In this document: piece after piece, positions 1-11,690 of the stretch | How the letters are laid out: each line of letters opens with the position of its first letter | How positions within the stretch are numbered: position 1 is the stretch's first letter | DNA from: Megalonaias nervosa | Taxonomy: Eukaryota > Mollusca > Bivalvia > Unionida > Unionidae | DNA: 64,000 bases | Reading direction: 5' to 3' | Assembly (NCBI GenBank): GCA_016617855.1 | Contig: JAECUM010003193.1 | Coordinates: 36,585 to 100,584, forward strand | Translations under genes and position numbers: made by a program | Notes under the pieces: generated by a model | Told to the model about the DNA's origin: nothing | The model's database searches: none | Seen by the model: the letters and a program-made list of their open reading frames with translations, nothing else

Positions 1-600
1 TCAGAAGTAGTTCAAATAAAATTATGATGGCCACTGTGGCAACCACATAAATTGTCTGGGGATAACAACTTTCATTTAGGACCAACAAGACATCATAAAA
101 AGTCTTCTGGTGAAAACCCTATGAATACGACTTTCCTTCACTAGGAGCTGCAATAAAACAAGATTTCACGATGGCTATCACATTGGCTATGTCGGATGTC
201 AGATCAGCACCATTTACATTTTGGACCAACTAGCCATCACAAGACATCTGTAGTGAAAATCCCATGTTGATAAGACTATTCATTCAGATATGATACAATT
301 CTCAAGATGGCTGAGTGGTAGCCATATTGGATGTCTAAGCAGCTTCATTTTCATTTTGACCAACTAGACCTTGGCATGAATGTTTTTTAAAATTTCATGG
401 CAATTTTATAAGAAACTTCAGAGTAGTGATAACAATCTTGTGCTGACAAATGGATGAAGGTTTGATATCTGACAATGGAAGATGGACAATAGGCCATCCC
501 ATAAGTTCATCTAGCCTACGACCATATGAGCTAAAAATGTGAACAATAGTGCTATGGTTAATATTGGTAACGGAAAGCATTTGCAAACAACTATGCCCCC
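1..600 (+). repeat. Dispersed repeat family R1 (long copy)
   Basis: This stretch matches 62256-62690 and, at its end, 46443-46540, 8500-8570 and about 55300-55500. Shared wording includes 'gtggccatattgg', 'accaactagacctt', 'tttcatggcaat' and an end module close to 'ggccatcccataagctct' followed by 'ggtctatgacc'. The first 360 bases contain loosely tandem modules of about 130-150 bp. There is no long reading frame. It is probably a non-autonomous element whose class I cannot assign. The left edge may lie outside the window. Confidence 0.6.
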
Positions 601-605
601 AGTGC

Positions 606-1130
606 AGCCAGATAGTTCAAAACCCAATATAATTTGCAAACCTCAATATTATGGTACAAAAGTCTAATCAGGACATCTAAATATATTGATGAATTGATGT
701 TATTTTTCCTAGGTCAAGCAATGTCTGTAGAACTGTGTCCACAAAGTTTCCATATCAAAGCTAAATTTTCAAAAAGTGAATTGCTCTATGAGAAGAATGA
801 AGTATCATTTGTATGCAATTCCTATCAAGCAGGTTTAAATAAAAAATAAAACATAGCTAAAGAAGAGGACCATGTGGGCACAGTATTGCTCATCTGACTT
901 GTGTAACATAACAATTGCCTATTTTAACTAATGCTGATATAGTATTCATAGAAAGCACTCCAAATGAACAATGTCCCAAACTTGATATCATGTTGATTTT
1001 ACCTGTATTACAAGTCTAATGGAAAGTCTTTCCAAATATAAAGGATCAGTTAATATACAGAGTCTCTTATTCATAATTGGTTTTATATGATACTTTGGAT
1101 GGTGAAGTTCAAAGGTGACATTTTAATTTG
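606..1130. other. Intergenic, nothing recognised
   Basis: This is AT-rich sequence with a 71-codon open frame at 634-849 on the plus strand. Its translation has no family signature I recognise and no splice context. I see no repeats shared with the rest of the window. Confidence 0.5.
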
Positions 1131-2170
1131 TGTTCTGTTGAGTTGCATTGTTTTCATAAGAATTAAAATTAGAATTCAGTTTCTTGCTTGTAATCAATTT
1201 TATCCGTGACTTTGAATTTTCTTTATTCTTGGTAATTAAATCTGGAAGTGTTTCAGCAGAAAAACATTGAGGCATTGTTGATTAAAAACTAAAAATACAA
1301 AATCGAAACTACAATTAAATTGTGATTGATGGCATTGAGTATATAAAATACCATAAAGTAATGAACAATACACATGATAACATGTAATGACAGACATTTC
1401 AGACACTTTAACACTATAACAACTATTTCACCAAACATATCAAGCTTGCTTCCAAATATTTTAAACTTGAAAATGTGGTAAAGTTTTAGTTTAGAACAAT
1501 TCTCAGCAAATTTATAAAATTAGGCATATTACCAAAACAATTATAACTTGCAAACAAACATTAAATGTCGCTCCTTAATTACAACACTGCACATAGTTCA
1601 TGCTAGTCTGCAATTGTACATTGTCTCTGACATCAATGCATCGAACCAAAAGTTTTCTCAGTTACTATCTCTTTTCTCACTCACAATGGATCATTATATT
1701 AGTGCCTCAAGACTGTAACAATTCACAGTTTTCAAGTCATCTTTTGGCCAGTTATTAAACTAACTACAGTTTTTCTTGTTATATATTTATACCTTTCCTT
1801 TCATTATAAATTAGAAATTATTCATTACTATGCCAACAGTGTATTATTTCTGTTAATTTGTTTAAACTTTTCTACTGAAATGCATGCGTCATGTATTCTA
1901 AAATTAAATTTTTCAATCTGGTTTTGCATTTTTGCATTGCTTTTCAGAAGGAAAACTGTGTCACTCCAAACCAGTGACTTTCAAAAGTCAATATCATGGG
2001 ATACTTTTCTTGCTTTCCACTAGAGAGAGAGAAGAAAGACATGTTTAAAGAAAAAACATACAAATTACATACAAATTGAAAATTATTTCTAATTCTGGTG
2101 AATTCTGCACAAATCTTACTCATAATAAAACTCACTCGATCTCTTGCTGGTACAAGTACATTTACCAAGT
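1130..2170 (+). repeat. Dispersed repeat R2, about 1 kb module
   Basis: This stretch aligns by eye with 52540-53330. Both contain 'aattaaatctg.aagtgtttcag', then 'aa.gccat', then 'cttgc.tccaaatattt', then a passage about 'aatgtgg'. Both copies are followed by the R3 tandem array, so R2 and R3 probably form one composite element. A polypyrimidine/AG acceptor-like site on the minus strand near 2020-2040 opens no frame that fits complexin. Confidence 0.5.
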
Positions 2171-2234
2171 ATGTTAAAAGACTAAGAAATAATCGTTGAC
2201 GTGTCGACAGCTTGGTGAATTAGATGACATATCA

Positions 2235-3060
2235 CCTCATGCTTTGATCTTACTCCTACTGCACTCATCACAGACCTCGATGATTCAGCTTTATTTACCA
2301 TGTTTACTCAAAATCAATGAGTGGTAACAAGTTCTGCCAATCTGATGCAAGATCACTTCATTAATATCCATGGTTCTCACTCAGTATAAAATACATGAGA
2401 GATCTTGATCATACAAGCCTAGGATACAAGTTTGATCAGAATTATATTAGAAATATGGCCTCATGAGTGTTAACTAGTTCAGTCAATGTGAAACAAGATC
2501 ATGTCATTATTTCTGTGTGGATCTCATTCATTTTTTAAATATCCATATATTCTGAGTCTGATCAAAGTCTGATCAGAAATACTGACTGATAGTAGTAGTA
2601 TGTTTAGCCAAACAGATGTCAAACTAATTATTAGGTGTGGATCTCACCCATGATCAAACCTGTCCAAGATCTTGATGATATAAACATACATTCCAAGTCT
2701 GATCAAAGTAAGATTAGAAATATGGCTTCCAGAGTCAAAACTTGCTCGTCTAATTAGATGCCAGATTTACCTAATTATTATCTGTAGATCTTGCTTAATA
2801 TTTAAATCTGGAAATTCAAAGATCTTTATGATTTAAGGATATATTCTAAGTTGGATCAAAACTGGATAAAAATATATGGCGTCTACAGTGGAAGCAGTCT
2901 CGGTCATTTAGATTCAATATGGCCTCATTAATATGCTTGCAACTCACACATTACTGAACTCATCCAAGATTTTGACAATACAAACCACATTCCATGTCTG
3001 ATCAAAACTGGAACAGATATATACGGCTTCCAGACTCTTGTGGAAGCCAATTTTAGAAGG
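2235..3060 (+). repeat. R3 tandem array, about 135-150 bp units
   Basis: Five or six diverged units repeat the order 'gatca.aactgga', 'atatggcttccaga.tgg.aacaagc', 'caagatcac.tcattaatatgcatgg', 'tctcactcatt' and 'atcca.gatcttgatgat'. The same unit occurs at 43310-43510, 53340-53720 and 56030-57060. It has no coding potential. Tandem cores of about 150 bp inside dispersed elements recall pearl-type (Helitron-related) elements of bivalves, but I cannot confirm that here. Confidence 0.6.
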
Positions 3061-3063
3061 ATG

Positions 3064-3655
3064 AGGAACTAATGTCCATAACTCTTCTAAATGAGACTAA
3101 CCCAATATAAAGCAGATGCAAGTTTATGCGACAATGTTCAAAGCAAACTGCATGAAAATATGTTGAATGGTCCTTGAGCTATGTCATTTGCAAGTAACAT
3201 CATATGTAAAGACCTGAAGTTAATTCCAAGGGCATTTATCCAATGAGTCAATGAGACAAAACAATGGCATCAAGTTATATGTAACAGTTGCAGAACTATA
3301 GTAGTTACAAGTAACATCCCATCCGATGACATGAATTTAATTGTCAAGGGCATTAACTCTATCCATATTTGAGGTGATTAGAAAAAAAACAAAACAAAAC
3401 CATACATAATAGGCACATCAAGGGCTACGAATCGTCGCACATAACAGATTGCATCAAAATATGCTGAATGGTTCCTGAGCTTTGACAGTTAAAAGGATTT
3501 ACTGTTGTAGAGATGCAATATTGGAGCAATTTTGTATGTAACCAACTTAGTAACCATTTAACATATTGTGATGCATTTGCAATGAACATTATCTCATAAT
3601 TTTACATGTGCCTTATATTGGGTTAGTCTCATTTAGAGGAATCATAGACCCTTAT
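3064..3655. mobile_element. MITE-like element with perfect 25-bp inverted arms
   Basis: The 25 bases at 3086-3110 (starting TCTAAATGAGACTAAC) are repeated exactly, in inverse orientation, at 3613-3637. Inside are two direct copies of a passage reading close to 'gcat.aaaatatg.tgaatgg' (about 3143-3184 and 3443-3483). There is no open frame. Inverted ends about 500 bp apart with no gene between them are the form of a miniature inverted-repeat element. I did not find a clear target duplication. Confidence 0.5.
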
Positions 3656-3777
3656 AGTGAAAGAAGATCAAACAATCTCTGTCACAACTGGATTGAAATG
3701 ATGATAGGCACATCCACATGTAACAAGCAAGTCACCAACTATATAAAATATGTAAAGATTTCAGGGCTATGCTATTT

Positions 3778-3938
3778 ACAAAGTCTGATTGGATGGACGC
3801 ATGGACTGACTGACAGCTGTGTGGATTGAAAATGCTAGTTACAAAGCTTGATTGGATGGACACATGGATTGACTGACAGATGTGTGGATGGAAAATACAA
3901 ATTACAAAGTTTAATTTAATGGACACATGGACTGATTG
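3778..3938 (+). repeat. Minisatellite, roughly 60-bp units (left part)
   Basis: Units read approximately 'gattggatggacacatgga', 'ctgactgacagatgtgtgga', 'tggaaaatgctagttacaaag'. The array continues at 4858-5012 on the far side of the LTR-like element that interrupts it. The broken unit reads 'ggactgattg' on the left and 'actgagagat' on the right, against an intact 'ggactgactgacagat'. Confidence 0.75.
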
Positions 3939-4857
3939 TGTTATGTATATTTAATTTAATTCTTTGTCTGTTTTAAATTTTTTATTTCATTACATGTTAT
4001 TGTAATGTAACATTGTTTGCTGGACTTGACCTTGTCCAAAATTGAGTTCATTTCTGCTTGACCTGATTGACTTTTTTACTTTTATTTCATTTATGTAAAC
4101 AACTAATAATAGCTTCATTATTCTCTATGTGTATGAGCTTATTAATAGGATTGTTATTCAGGTAAACAAGGTGGCATAAATATGTTGATCAGGGTCAGGG
4201 TTTTGGAGATTCCTAAGTGAATTTTGTAGGCTATTGTGTTGCAAATAAACAAGGCTCATTAGATCATTCTAGAAGGTTATTTTCCATTAGGTAATGGTTG
4301 TTTTTAGAAAATGCTAATTGTGGCCTGAGGTCAAGCAGAAAACTATATTATCTTGTGACTGTGAGGATTTTACCAGTCCTGCTTTCACATCTAGCACTTT
4401 AAGTTGTGTCATGTTGTGACCAGTTTGGGCTGAATTTTATTTTCTTCAATTTATCAAATTCATGTGATTATTTACTCTGGAAATACAAAAGTACTCTGAC
4501 AAAATTCTTGGATAAAGATATTCATTGGAATTTATACTGAATTCAAACCTGGAATAATATTTCTGTGATTCAATAAGAGACTGTTGACACAGCAGCACTT
4601 CATAGGCTATATCAGACATGTCATCGCCTTCAATTTTAGATCTCATCGGGACTTGAACTTAGTTTTATTCAGGACTTTTATTACTAGGACTTGTGTCTTT
4701 AATTTTTGGATTATTTTTAGATTTCATTCACAATACAGTAAGTTCGTTTTCTCATTTTTCACTTTGTATTCTAGGGAAATAAATTATTTATTAAATTTAT
4801 AAAGCTTGTTGTCTTCACTCTTTTCTGTTACCTATTTTAAGAGCATAGACTCATAAC
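3939..4857 (+). mobile_element. Solo-LTR-like element, copy A (919 bp)
   Basis: The element begins TGTTATGTATATTTAATT and ends CATAACA, giving 7-bp inverted termini of the TG...CA kind. It sits in a minisatellite unit with a 4-bp target duplication (ATTG left, ACTG right, one base diverged). An AATAAA lies at 4778-4783 in the last fifth. Copies B (10513-11395) and C (33356-34276) have the same ends and nearly the same length. TG...CA ends with 4-bp duplications fit LTRs of Ty3-type retrotransposons. No internal gag or pol region adjoins it, so I call it a solo LTR or a small non-autonomous LTR element. Confidence 0.7.
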
Positions 4858-5012
4858 AACTGAGAGATATATGAATGGAAAATGCTGTTACAAAGTTTGA
4901 TTGGATGGACACAAGGACTGACTGACAGATGTGTGGATGGAAAATGCTGTTACAAAGTTTGGTTTGATGGACACATGAACTGACTGACAGATGTATGGAT
5001 GGAAAAGGTGAT
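4858..5012 (+). repeat. Minisatellite, roughly 60-bp units (right part)
   Basis: This continues the array at 3778-3938 with about two and a half units ('ggatggacacaaggactgac', 'tgacagatgtgtggatgg'). Its split by copy A shows that the array existed before the element inserted. Confidence 0.75.
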
Positions 5013-5790
5013 TACTAAAGGACTCCTGCATCTCTAAACAGGGCTCTACAACCTAAAACCTTTAATACAAATGTAGTTATCTTTGTTACATTAGTAAAAA
5101 CAAAGCAATTTTTATATGAGATTCTTTGTGAAATATATAGTAATATATACAAATATTTACAGGTCAAGGAAAATGGCTGTCTGATATGGCAAGTCTTTGG
5201 AGACTATATACATCTACTTCAAGAAAGAGAAAGCATCCATGGTCTACCACATGAAAACTATTACCTTTTAGTCTTAATATTCCCCGCCAAATTTTTGTGA
5301 TATGGATTTGGTTAAACTAAAATATGTAGATCTCTTTTTGACCAACAAAGTTAAAGAGTTCAAACTTATTTTAGCCCAGTACTGGTGTGTAAAGAAAAAT
5401 TGTATACCAAAATATGACTTGAAGGAAAATAGCTACAACACATTTGATGCATTTAGTACCTTTAAAACATGATGAAATTACATGCATTAGCAAAATTAAA
5501 CAATGAAAAAATGAACACTTAAGTATTTCTTTAAGGTGAATATACTGGAGAATTAGATGTCATTAAAAAATCTAAATACTGTAAACTAGTTTATTCATGA
5601 TTTGTAAATTTTGAAGCTTCCTGCTGTCAAAACTTTATGGCAATCAAAATTTACAGACATGCTACTTTCTGTAGTTTTGATTTTCAAGAAAACAGTTGGC
5701 TGTGCTTACCTAACTGCAGTAATAGTCTCTCACACAAATTCTGCAAAATGAGTATTTGAGTTAAAGCAGCTCTAGTTTTATATTTGAATC
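5013..5790. other. Intergenic, nothing recognised
   Basis: This is AT-rich sequence without a convincing reading frame, repeat or RNA signal. Confidence 0.5.
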
Positions 5791-5910
5791 ACTTACACCA
5801 TTAATTAGAACTACTTACACCATTAATTAGATCTACTTATACCATTAATTAGATCTACTTATATCATTCATTAGATCTTCTAGTACTATTAATTAGATCT
5901 ACCTATACAA
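5791..5910 (+). repeat. Minisatellite, 22-bp units
   Basis: About five copies of 'acttacaccattaattagat' plus two bases follow each other, with drift to 'tatacc', 'tatatc' and 'gtacta' in later copies. Confidence 0.8.
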
Positions 5911-6420
5911 TAACTGAAAAAATAAGTGTGCATATGTACATTTTTTGTTTCTGAGGAAAGAGATATTGTAACATGTAAAGTAAATATTCCTTGAAGTATT
6001 AAATTGAGCATATCCATAAAATATGACTACTTAAAATGTACCAATATAAATAATGTTTTATATAAAACTAATAACTAAATATAAAAAATAAAAATGAAGC
6101 AACTTAACAATAACAAAGATATCTCATGTTTAACATGTATTGCATTTTCAATGTGACTATAATTCAAGGAATGCAAAAAGCATGGTAATTACATGTGTGT
6201 AAATAATGGCATTTACTGTACTACAGTTGTATAATGAATAAGTTAAATACATCTACAATATCTTTAAAAAGGTTATAAAGCAAATGTTAGCTTCATATGT
6301 AATAATATGAGATCAATGAAATCTGAAATATTCATGACATCTTGCACCAAGTATTTGGAAAAGAGGCAAATAATTTACACCTTTTTAAAATTTGCAAACC
6401 AACAGGATGAATCCAACATA
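5911..6420. other. Intergenic, nothing recognised
   Basis: Very AT-rich sequence, including a run of short A/T homopolymers around 6000-6110. No gene or repeat family is seen. Confidence 0.5.
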
Positions 6421-6578
6421 TACCAATTATACTCATTTATAAGTCGCAATTCAAAACTCAAACCACAAACAACATAGATCTTGTTTTGCAATAGCAAAAT
6501 GTGCCTGCAGATTAGGGTCTATGTTTGTTCCTCTGATTTTGCAGCTGGACTTGACTTATATGTGAATATAGACAGTAC
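6421..6578. mobile_element. Palindromic MITE-like element M1 (short copy)
   Basis: The left end 'taccaattatactcatttat' and the right end 'gacttgacttatatgtgaat' are the diverged inverted termini seen more clearly at 44277-44497 and 12118-12452. Between them is the family core 'gcctgcagattagggtctat'. There is no reading frame of note. Confidence 0.6.
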
Positions 6579-6689
6579 ATTGATCGGATGATGAAAAAAA
6601 AAATCCATATAACATGACAAAGTATGATAACCATTTTCACTTGAAAAAAAAGTAAAGGTTTGACTCAGGGAAAATAAAATATATAAGCA

Positions 6690-7240
6690 AAGCACATGAT
6701 AAATTCTCATACTCTGATTGACTGACTATAGGGATCTATTTAAGAGCAGTATGAAATTCCCCTTAATTACAGGATGCTGGACTTAACAGAGTTATATCTG
6801 TTCCAGCAGACACTGTTGCAATATGTGGAGACATGAAATGTATTAGACCTATTGCTGCCATGTCCTTTGGGAACTGTTTGCTTTTAGCTCAGACCCTACT
6901 CCACAAGATAACACACACTTGGGAACTTTTGTCCTATAGTGTTGTCTATCAGAGTAGTGCCCTTGCCTTTAGCTCAGACACTACCCCAACAGACACTTAG
7001 GAGAATGCCTAATCACTCAGGACAGGGCAATAACAGAATATTGCAAAAACACTGATGAAGACAAAGGCAAGAATTCAGGGCAGTAACTGGTATATGAAGA
7101 GTACCCACCTGTATTATCCATGTAAAGCATGCATCTAACTCCAAACAATGTACACCCAGACGTCCCATTGTGTAATTCATCATCAATCAGTATCCATGCA
7201 CTTTTTTTCACTCATAAATTCATACAAAGAGCATAGACAA
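6690..7240. repeat. Dispersed repeat R4
   Basis: Phrases such as 'ccttaattacaggat', 'tgttccagcaga.a.t.ttgc' and 'tttgggaac' recur at 44850-45300. Parts are internally repeated ('ctttagctcagac' twice, near 6890 and 6966). There is no reading frame beyond about 65 codons. The element class is unknown. Confidence 0.45.
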
Positions 7241-7254
7241 TGACCTTAAAGTGC

Positions 7255-7480
7255 ATTATATGAAGGCAGATCCGGGTCTATTCTACAACTGTAAACTGCA
7301 TAGACCCATATCTGCCACCACATAATGCAACAGAAGATCTGGGTCTATGCAGTGTGTTAGGAGTAATCAGGTGAACAAAAACAATATTGGCTCTGATCTG
7401 CCATCATCTTATGCAAGGGCAGATCAGAGTCTATACTGTTTGCAGTTGCACCAGACTTATATGGTATATTAATATATAAT
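7255..7480. repeat. Degenerate M1-family cluster
   Basis: The stretch carries three alternating-orientation copies of the M1 core: 'gcagatccgggtctat', 'agacccatatctgcc' and 'gcagatcagagtctat', each beside 'cataatgca'. It can fold into nested hairpins. It ends in 'gacttatatggtatattaat', a decayed M1 terminus. Confidence 0.5.
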
Positions 7481-8499
7481 CACTATATCTTGATCTTGTT
7501 AGTAATGACTGTAATATCTTTATTATCTTAAACATGTTGAAAATGATTTTTGTAACAAGAAAATTGAATAAAGAGTATTTATCCTGATATTTCTTGAAAG
7601 CCAGAATAAGGATAAAGTCATGCACAACATTACTGTGATTTTCTGATGACAACCACATGCTTCAATGTAAGTCAATGCTTATCTATTTCATTTGACTTTT
7701 TTCTTCTAAAAACAATGACGTCTCATGATAAGACCATTCCAATATTTACAAGACTGGCATCCTGGGATTATTATAGGAAAAATATTGAGTTTTAACAACT
7801 TCTTACTGGGGTCCTAAAACAAACAGAATCAAGGACAGCCCAAATAAGGAAGGTCTATATACCAAATTTTACAGAAAGTATGCACAGTGCTGCAACATTA
7901 TAAAAAATAATTCTGAATAATGCAAATTATAAACTCAAAAAGATTTACTATCATGCATGCACTTTCCTGAGTCATAAACAGCTGCAAATATCAATTTCCC
8001 CTATTTTTAAAAATGATTTGTGATTGCCTCTTCAACGACTTGATCTAGAAGGAAGCACTGTTCACTTTTAATCTTGCTTTTTGTTCCTTTTCATTTATTT
8101 ATTTATATTTGTCCCTCCTCTTTCTTTTCTGCCTATTTTCTCAACTTTCTGCACAATGTTTACACATTTTAATTGACAATTTTTTATTTTATCTTCTTTC
8201 GTTATCCTTGTCTTTAACCGACTCCCTTATTGTTCACCCTCCTGCTTTATACACCCTGGCTAAATGCTAATGTTTAACCAAGAGATTTTTTACTTTAACT
8301 ATTTTAAAACTGAGTTTTTTCAAATAAAACAAAATATCATCTGCCACATAGCCATAAATATTTACAATATTTGTTTTGAAAAAGGAAAAGAACATCATAA
8401 GCCATCGACTTTCATTCTTGACCTTTACTTTCTACGTTGCACCTCTTGTAATCTTCAATTACAAATTTATGAAATATATTTAAATTTAACATGTGCTAC
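7481..8499. other. Intergenic, nothing recognised
   Basis: This is AT-rich sequence. A 79-codon plus-strand frame (8264-8503) and a 75-codon minus-strand frame (7431-7658) are rich in Phe, Ile, Tyr and Asn, as expected of chance frames in such DNA. Neither resembles a known protein. Confidence 0.5.
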
Positions 8500-8570
8500 C
8501 TGATGGGCTACAGGCCATCCAATAAGCTCTTCTCATATTTGACCAGTAGTGCTTAAAATGAGGAAAATAT
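8500..8570 (+). repeat. R1 end module
   Basis: The sequence 'ggccatccaataagctcttc' followed by 'gaccagtagtgct' matches the end of R1 at 46443-46540 and 62600-62670. Confidence 0.55.
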
Positions 8571-8614
8571 TTACAATAAATAAAGCTCCTGTAGGCTAGT
8601 GCTAAATGTATACC

Positions 8615-8776
8615 AAGCAACCCTGCTGATACACCCTGCAATCCTGCTGATTGTTATATCATAAAATTCTGCTGATTGTTACACCCTGCAATCCTGCTGA
8701 TTGTTACACCCTGCAATCCTGCTGAATGTTACATCATACAATCCTGCTGAATGTTACATCATACAATCCTGCTGAT
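8615..8776 (+). repeat. Minisatellite, 25-bp units
   Basis: About six copies of 'caatcctgctgattgttaca' plus 'ccctg' occur. Later copies change 'ccctg' to 'tcata'. Confidence 0.8.
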
Positions 8777-10329
8777 GTTTGGATAAGAATAATCAATATA
8801 TTACTATTGACCTCGTAACATATATCAAACTATGGATAGTGGAGCCATAAGACTGCAGTTGATGCTATTCATTTGAAATCATTATTAGAACACACTGCTG
8901 ACCATGATCTGCAGGTAAATCATGTGACAGCTGATCTGGGTCTATGCTTTTTAATGTCATGTACACAGCATCAGCAAATTATGCAGTATTCATTTCTAAT
9001 TAAGACAATACTCTAAATCTACAGAGGAAAAGACATAAAGTTTGCTTTTGATACTACATATAATAAAAACAGAAATATTATTATTTATTTAAATATTATA
9101 ATACACTTGTCTGTGACAGGATTCACCATAAAACAAAGATCATTTTGTTCAGTATTAATGAAGATTATAGAAGCTACATTGTATTTTAATTAAACATTCA
9201 AAAATCTCTTATGTCATGCTCTCATCTTATTTATTCATCCCTAAAGGACATATTTATTTCTCTACATTTATCAAAACAAAAGTGTAAAATGGATATCATA
9301 AGATTATATGGATATTATGCATTGTTTAAATAATTATAAAGTCACACTTAAGAAATATAAATATTAACTATGCTGAAAGCTGAAAATAACATATATTCCA
9401 ATATATCAACAATATTGATAATTTACAAGTTAGAAGTTCATTTCATCAAGACGAAACCCCACCCTAGAGTTCTAGTAATATGACAAATTCAAAATTCAGT
9501 AAACATATGCTCCATTCAAGATTGGAAACAGCACCAAAATTTTTCTATTTGAATATTTGCAGTATGTATTCTGATTGAAGTTGAATATTCGTTGATTCTA
9601 ATACAGCTATAAGATCCATCCTTTTTCTCCTTTTGTATTTACTGATGCACAAGAGCTCTTGGTTTAATATATAAAAAAGGTCATATGGGCATTTGCCAAT
9701 GGAATTTAAATTTGTATAACTAGAAGCTGACTGATGTGAAAACTAAGAGGCTTTCCAGATTGTGATATGACCTATGTTTTATACCATGCACTTTATCAAC
9801 ATGCCCTAATTTGACACATTATCTTTTCAAGACTGCCAAAAAGACATAAATAGAAATGGCAATATTGTGAGCAATGTAATTATACAATTTTTACATTAAC
9901 CTTTCGAATTGATTTAGCAAACTAATTCAATATTTGTAAAAAGTATTATGTTTCAAGTATTATGTTTTTTTTTCTCATTTCTTCTAATTATACTAAAACA
10001 ATCAAACTGTAATGATGAGTTATTAGTGAAATTGAACATAAAGTTTCAGATTTATATAGGTGTAATGTTAAAGGTGCATTAAATGAATGACATCATAGTG
10101 ATTACAGATTGCAGACTGCATGTCCTACTTCCTCATATCAAATGCAAGATACCTACTGTTACTCTGTGACTGGTCCAAAGGTTTTAATATACTACAATTT
10201 GTAATTTCAAATAATGATTTACCTACAGTCTGCCTTTTCTATAAGATCCATCTTTATAACATTGTCCATTTCAGGCATGGACTGGGATCTCATTACATAA
10301 TGTAGAAGAAATATTTTGTTCCTAAGGTA
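8777..10329. other. Intergenic, nothing recognised
   Basis: AT-rich sequence. A fragment of the M1 core ('cagctgatctgggtctatgc') lies near 8929. The 61-codon frame at 10120-10305 has no recognisable domain. Confidence 0.5.
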
Positions 10330-10512
10330 CACTTTGCAGGCTCCCTTCAACAGCAATACAGTGAGAAGCTCACTGTACATTCACTGTTTGTCCTCATGAT
10401 TAATTTCTTTATAGAAACTCCTTTCAACATAGTGATCCAACACAAAGATGCTGTTCAAGGGAGTCATAAAACTGTACTGTGTTATATGTGAGGTCACCTA
10501 ATACTGGGGTAC
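10330..10512 (+). repeat. Minisatellite, about 95-bp units (left part)
   Basis: Units read roughly 'atgctgttcaagggagtcat', 'gtactgtgttatatgtgagg', 'tcacctaatactggggtac'. The array is cut by copy B of the LTR-like element and resumes at 11396. Confidence 0.7.
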
Positions 10513-11395
10513 TGTTATGTATATTTAATTTGCATTGTTTGCTAGTTTTTTTATTCATTATATGTTATGGGTTATGTAAAATTGTATTTTGAAGCTTACA
10601 TTGTCCAAAATCAAGTTCATTATCTACCTGACCAGAATCATTGATTTTTTAATTTCTGTAAACAACTAATACATAGTTTATATTTCTCTGTGAGTGTAGG
10701 TTAAATATTAGGATCATTATCTTGGTCTGAGTTGAGGACATTATGGTTACCATCTTCTTTGTTATAATTTTAGTAATAGACCTTGTCTAATTATAGCTTG
10801 GACTGTTCTGGAAATGAACTTTTGTCCTACATCCTGGCTCTTCTTCTGAGTCTTAATTTTTTATCTATAATCTTGTTTATCTAGAAAATATTCATTTGTG
10901 CTATGAGATCTAGAAGCAGAATCATTATTTGTGTTCAGTATTTGATTTTGGCTGGAATTTATTTATTCAAATTATTTATTCACTGGAGATATAGAAGTTC
11001 TCAATAATATTCTTGGACAGAGACATTAACTGGGAATTATAGTGAATTCAAACAAAGAAACCTTGGATTATAATACTGTGATTCAACAAAAGACTGTTGG
11101 CGCATCATTACAATTCAGACCATTAGTATATTAGTATATTAGAGACTACCAGCCACTACAGGCATATCAACACCTTCAGCATTGGAAATTATTTGGAATA
11201 CCACTAAAGTTTATTCAGAATTTTATTAATTAGGACTCGTGCCAGTAATTTTAGGATTATTTGGGATTTAATTTGCAACACTAAGTTCTTTTTAAATTTT
11301 TACTACATATTTTAAGGAAATAAATTATTTGTTAATTTTAAAAAGCTTGCTGCTTCTCACTCTTTTCTATTACTCAAGATCACAGAGTCATATTA
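10513..11395 (+). mobile_element. Solo-LTR-like element, copy B (883 bp)
   Basis: It opens TGTTATGTATATTTAATTTG and closes with a decayed CATATTA. The flanking 4-bp duplication GTAC is exact (10509-10512 and 11396-11399). Joining the two sides recreates the minisatellite word 'ggggtacattatacag'. The 3' part has the family's 'ggaaataaattatttgttaa' (AATAAA signal) and then 'cactcttttctattac', as in copy A. The body matches copy A throughout, for example 'ttgtccaaaatcaagttcat'. No coding sequence was found inside. Confidence 0.75.
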
Positions 11396-11690
11396 GTACA
11401 TTATACAGAGTAGAGCAGTCCCTCAATATCATGCTGTTCAAGGGAGTCCTACAAGTGTACTGTGTTATATGTGAAATCACCTGATATTGATGTACATTAT
11501 ACAGTATGGCAGTCCCTCAATATAATGCTATTCAAGGGAGCCATACAAGTGTTATACTGTATGTGAGGTTACCTTATACTGAGGTATATTTTACATAGTA
11601 CAGTAGTCCCTCACTATAATGCTGTTCAAGGGAGGCATAAAAGTGTACTGTGTTATATGAGGTCATCTTATACTGGCGTACATTATAAGT
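11396..11690 (+). repeat. Minisatellite, about 95-bp units (right part)
   Basis: Three further units of 93-96 bp begin at successive 'gtacattata' words and contain 'gcagtccctcaatataatgc' and 'gttcaagggag'. A related single unit occurs near 58390-58470 ('ataatgctgtccactggggg'). Confidence 0.75.

Noticed and set aside
1944..2168. Terminal complexin exon behind a pyrimidine-rich acceptor on the minus strand near 2020-2040
   Set aside because: In the phase required by exon 3 a stop follows within eight codons, and no frame gives a complexin-like or CAAX ending.
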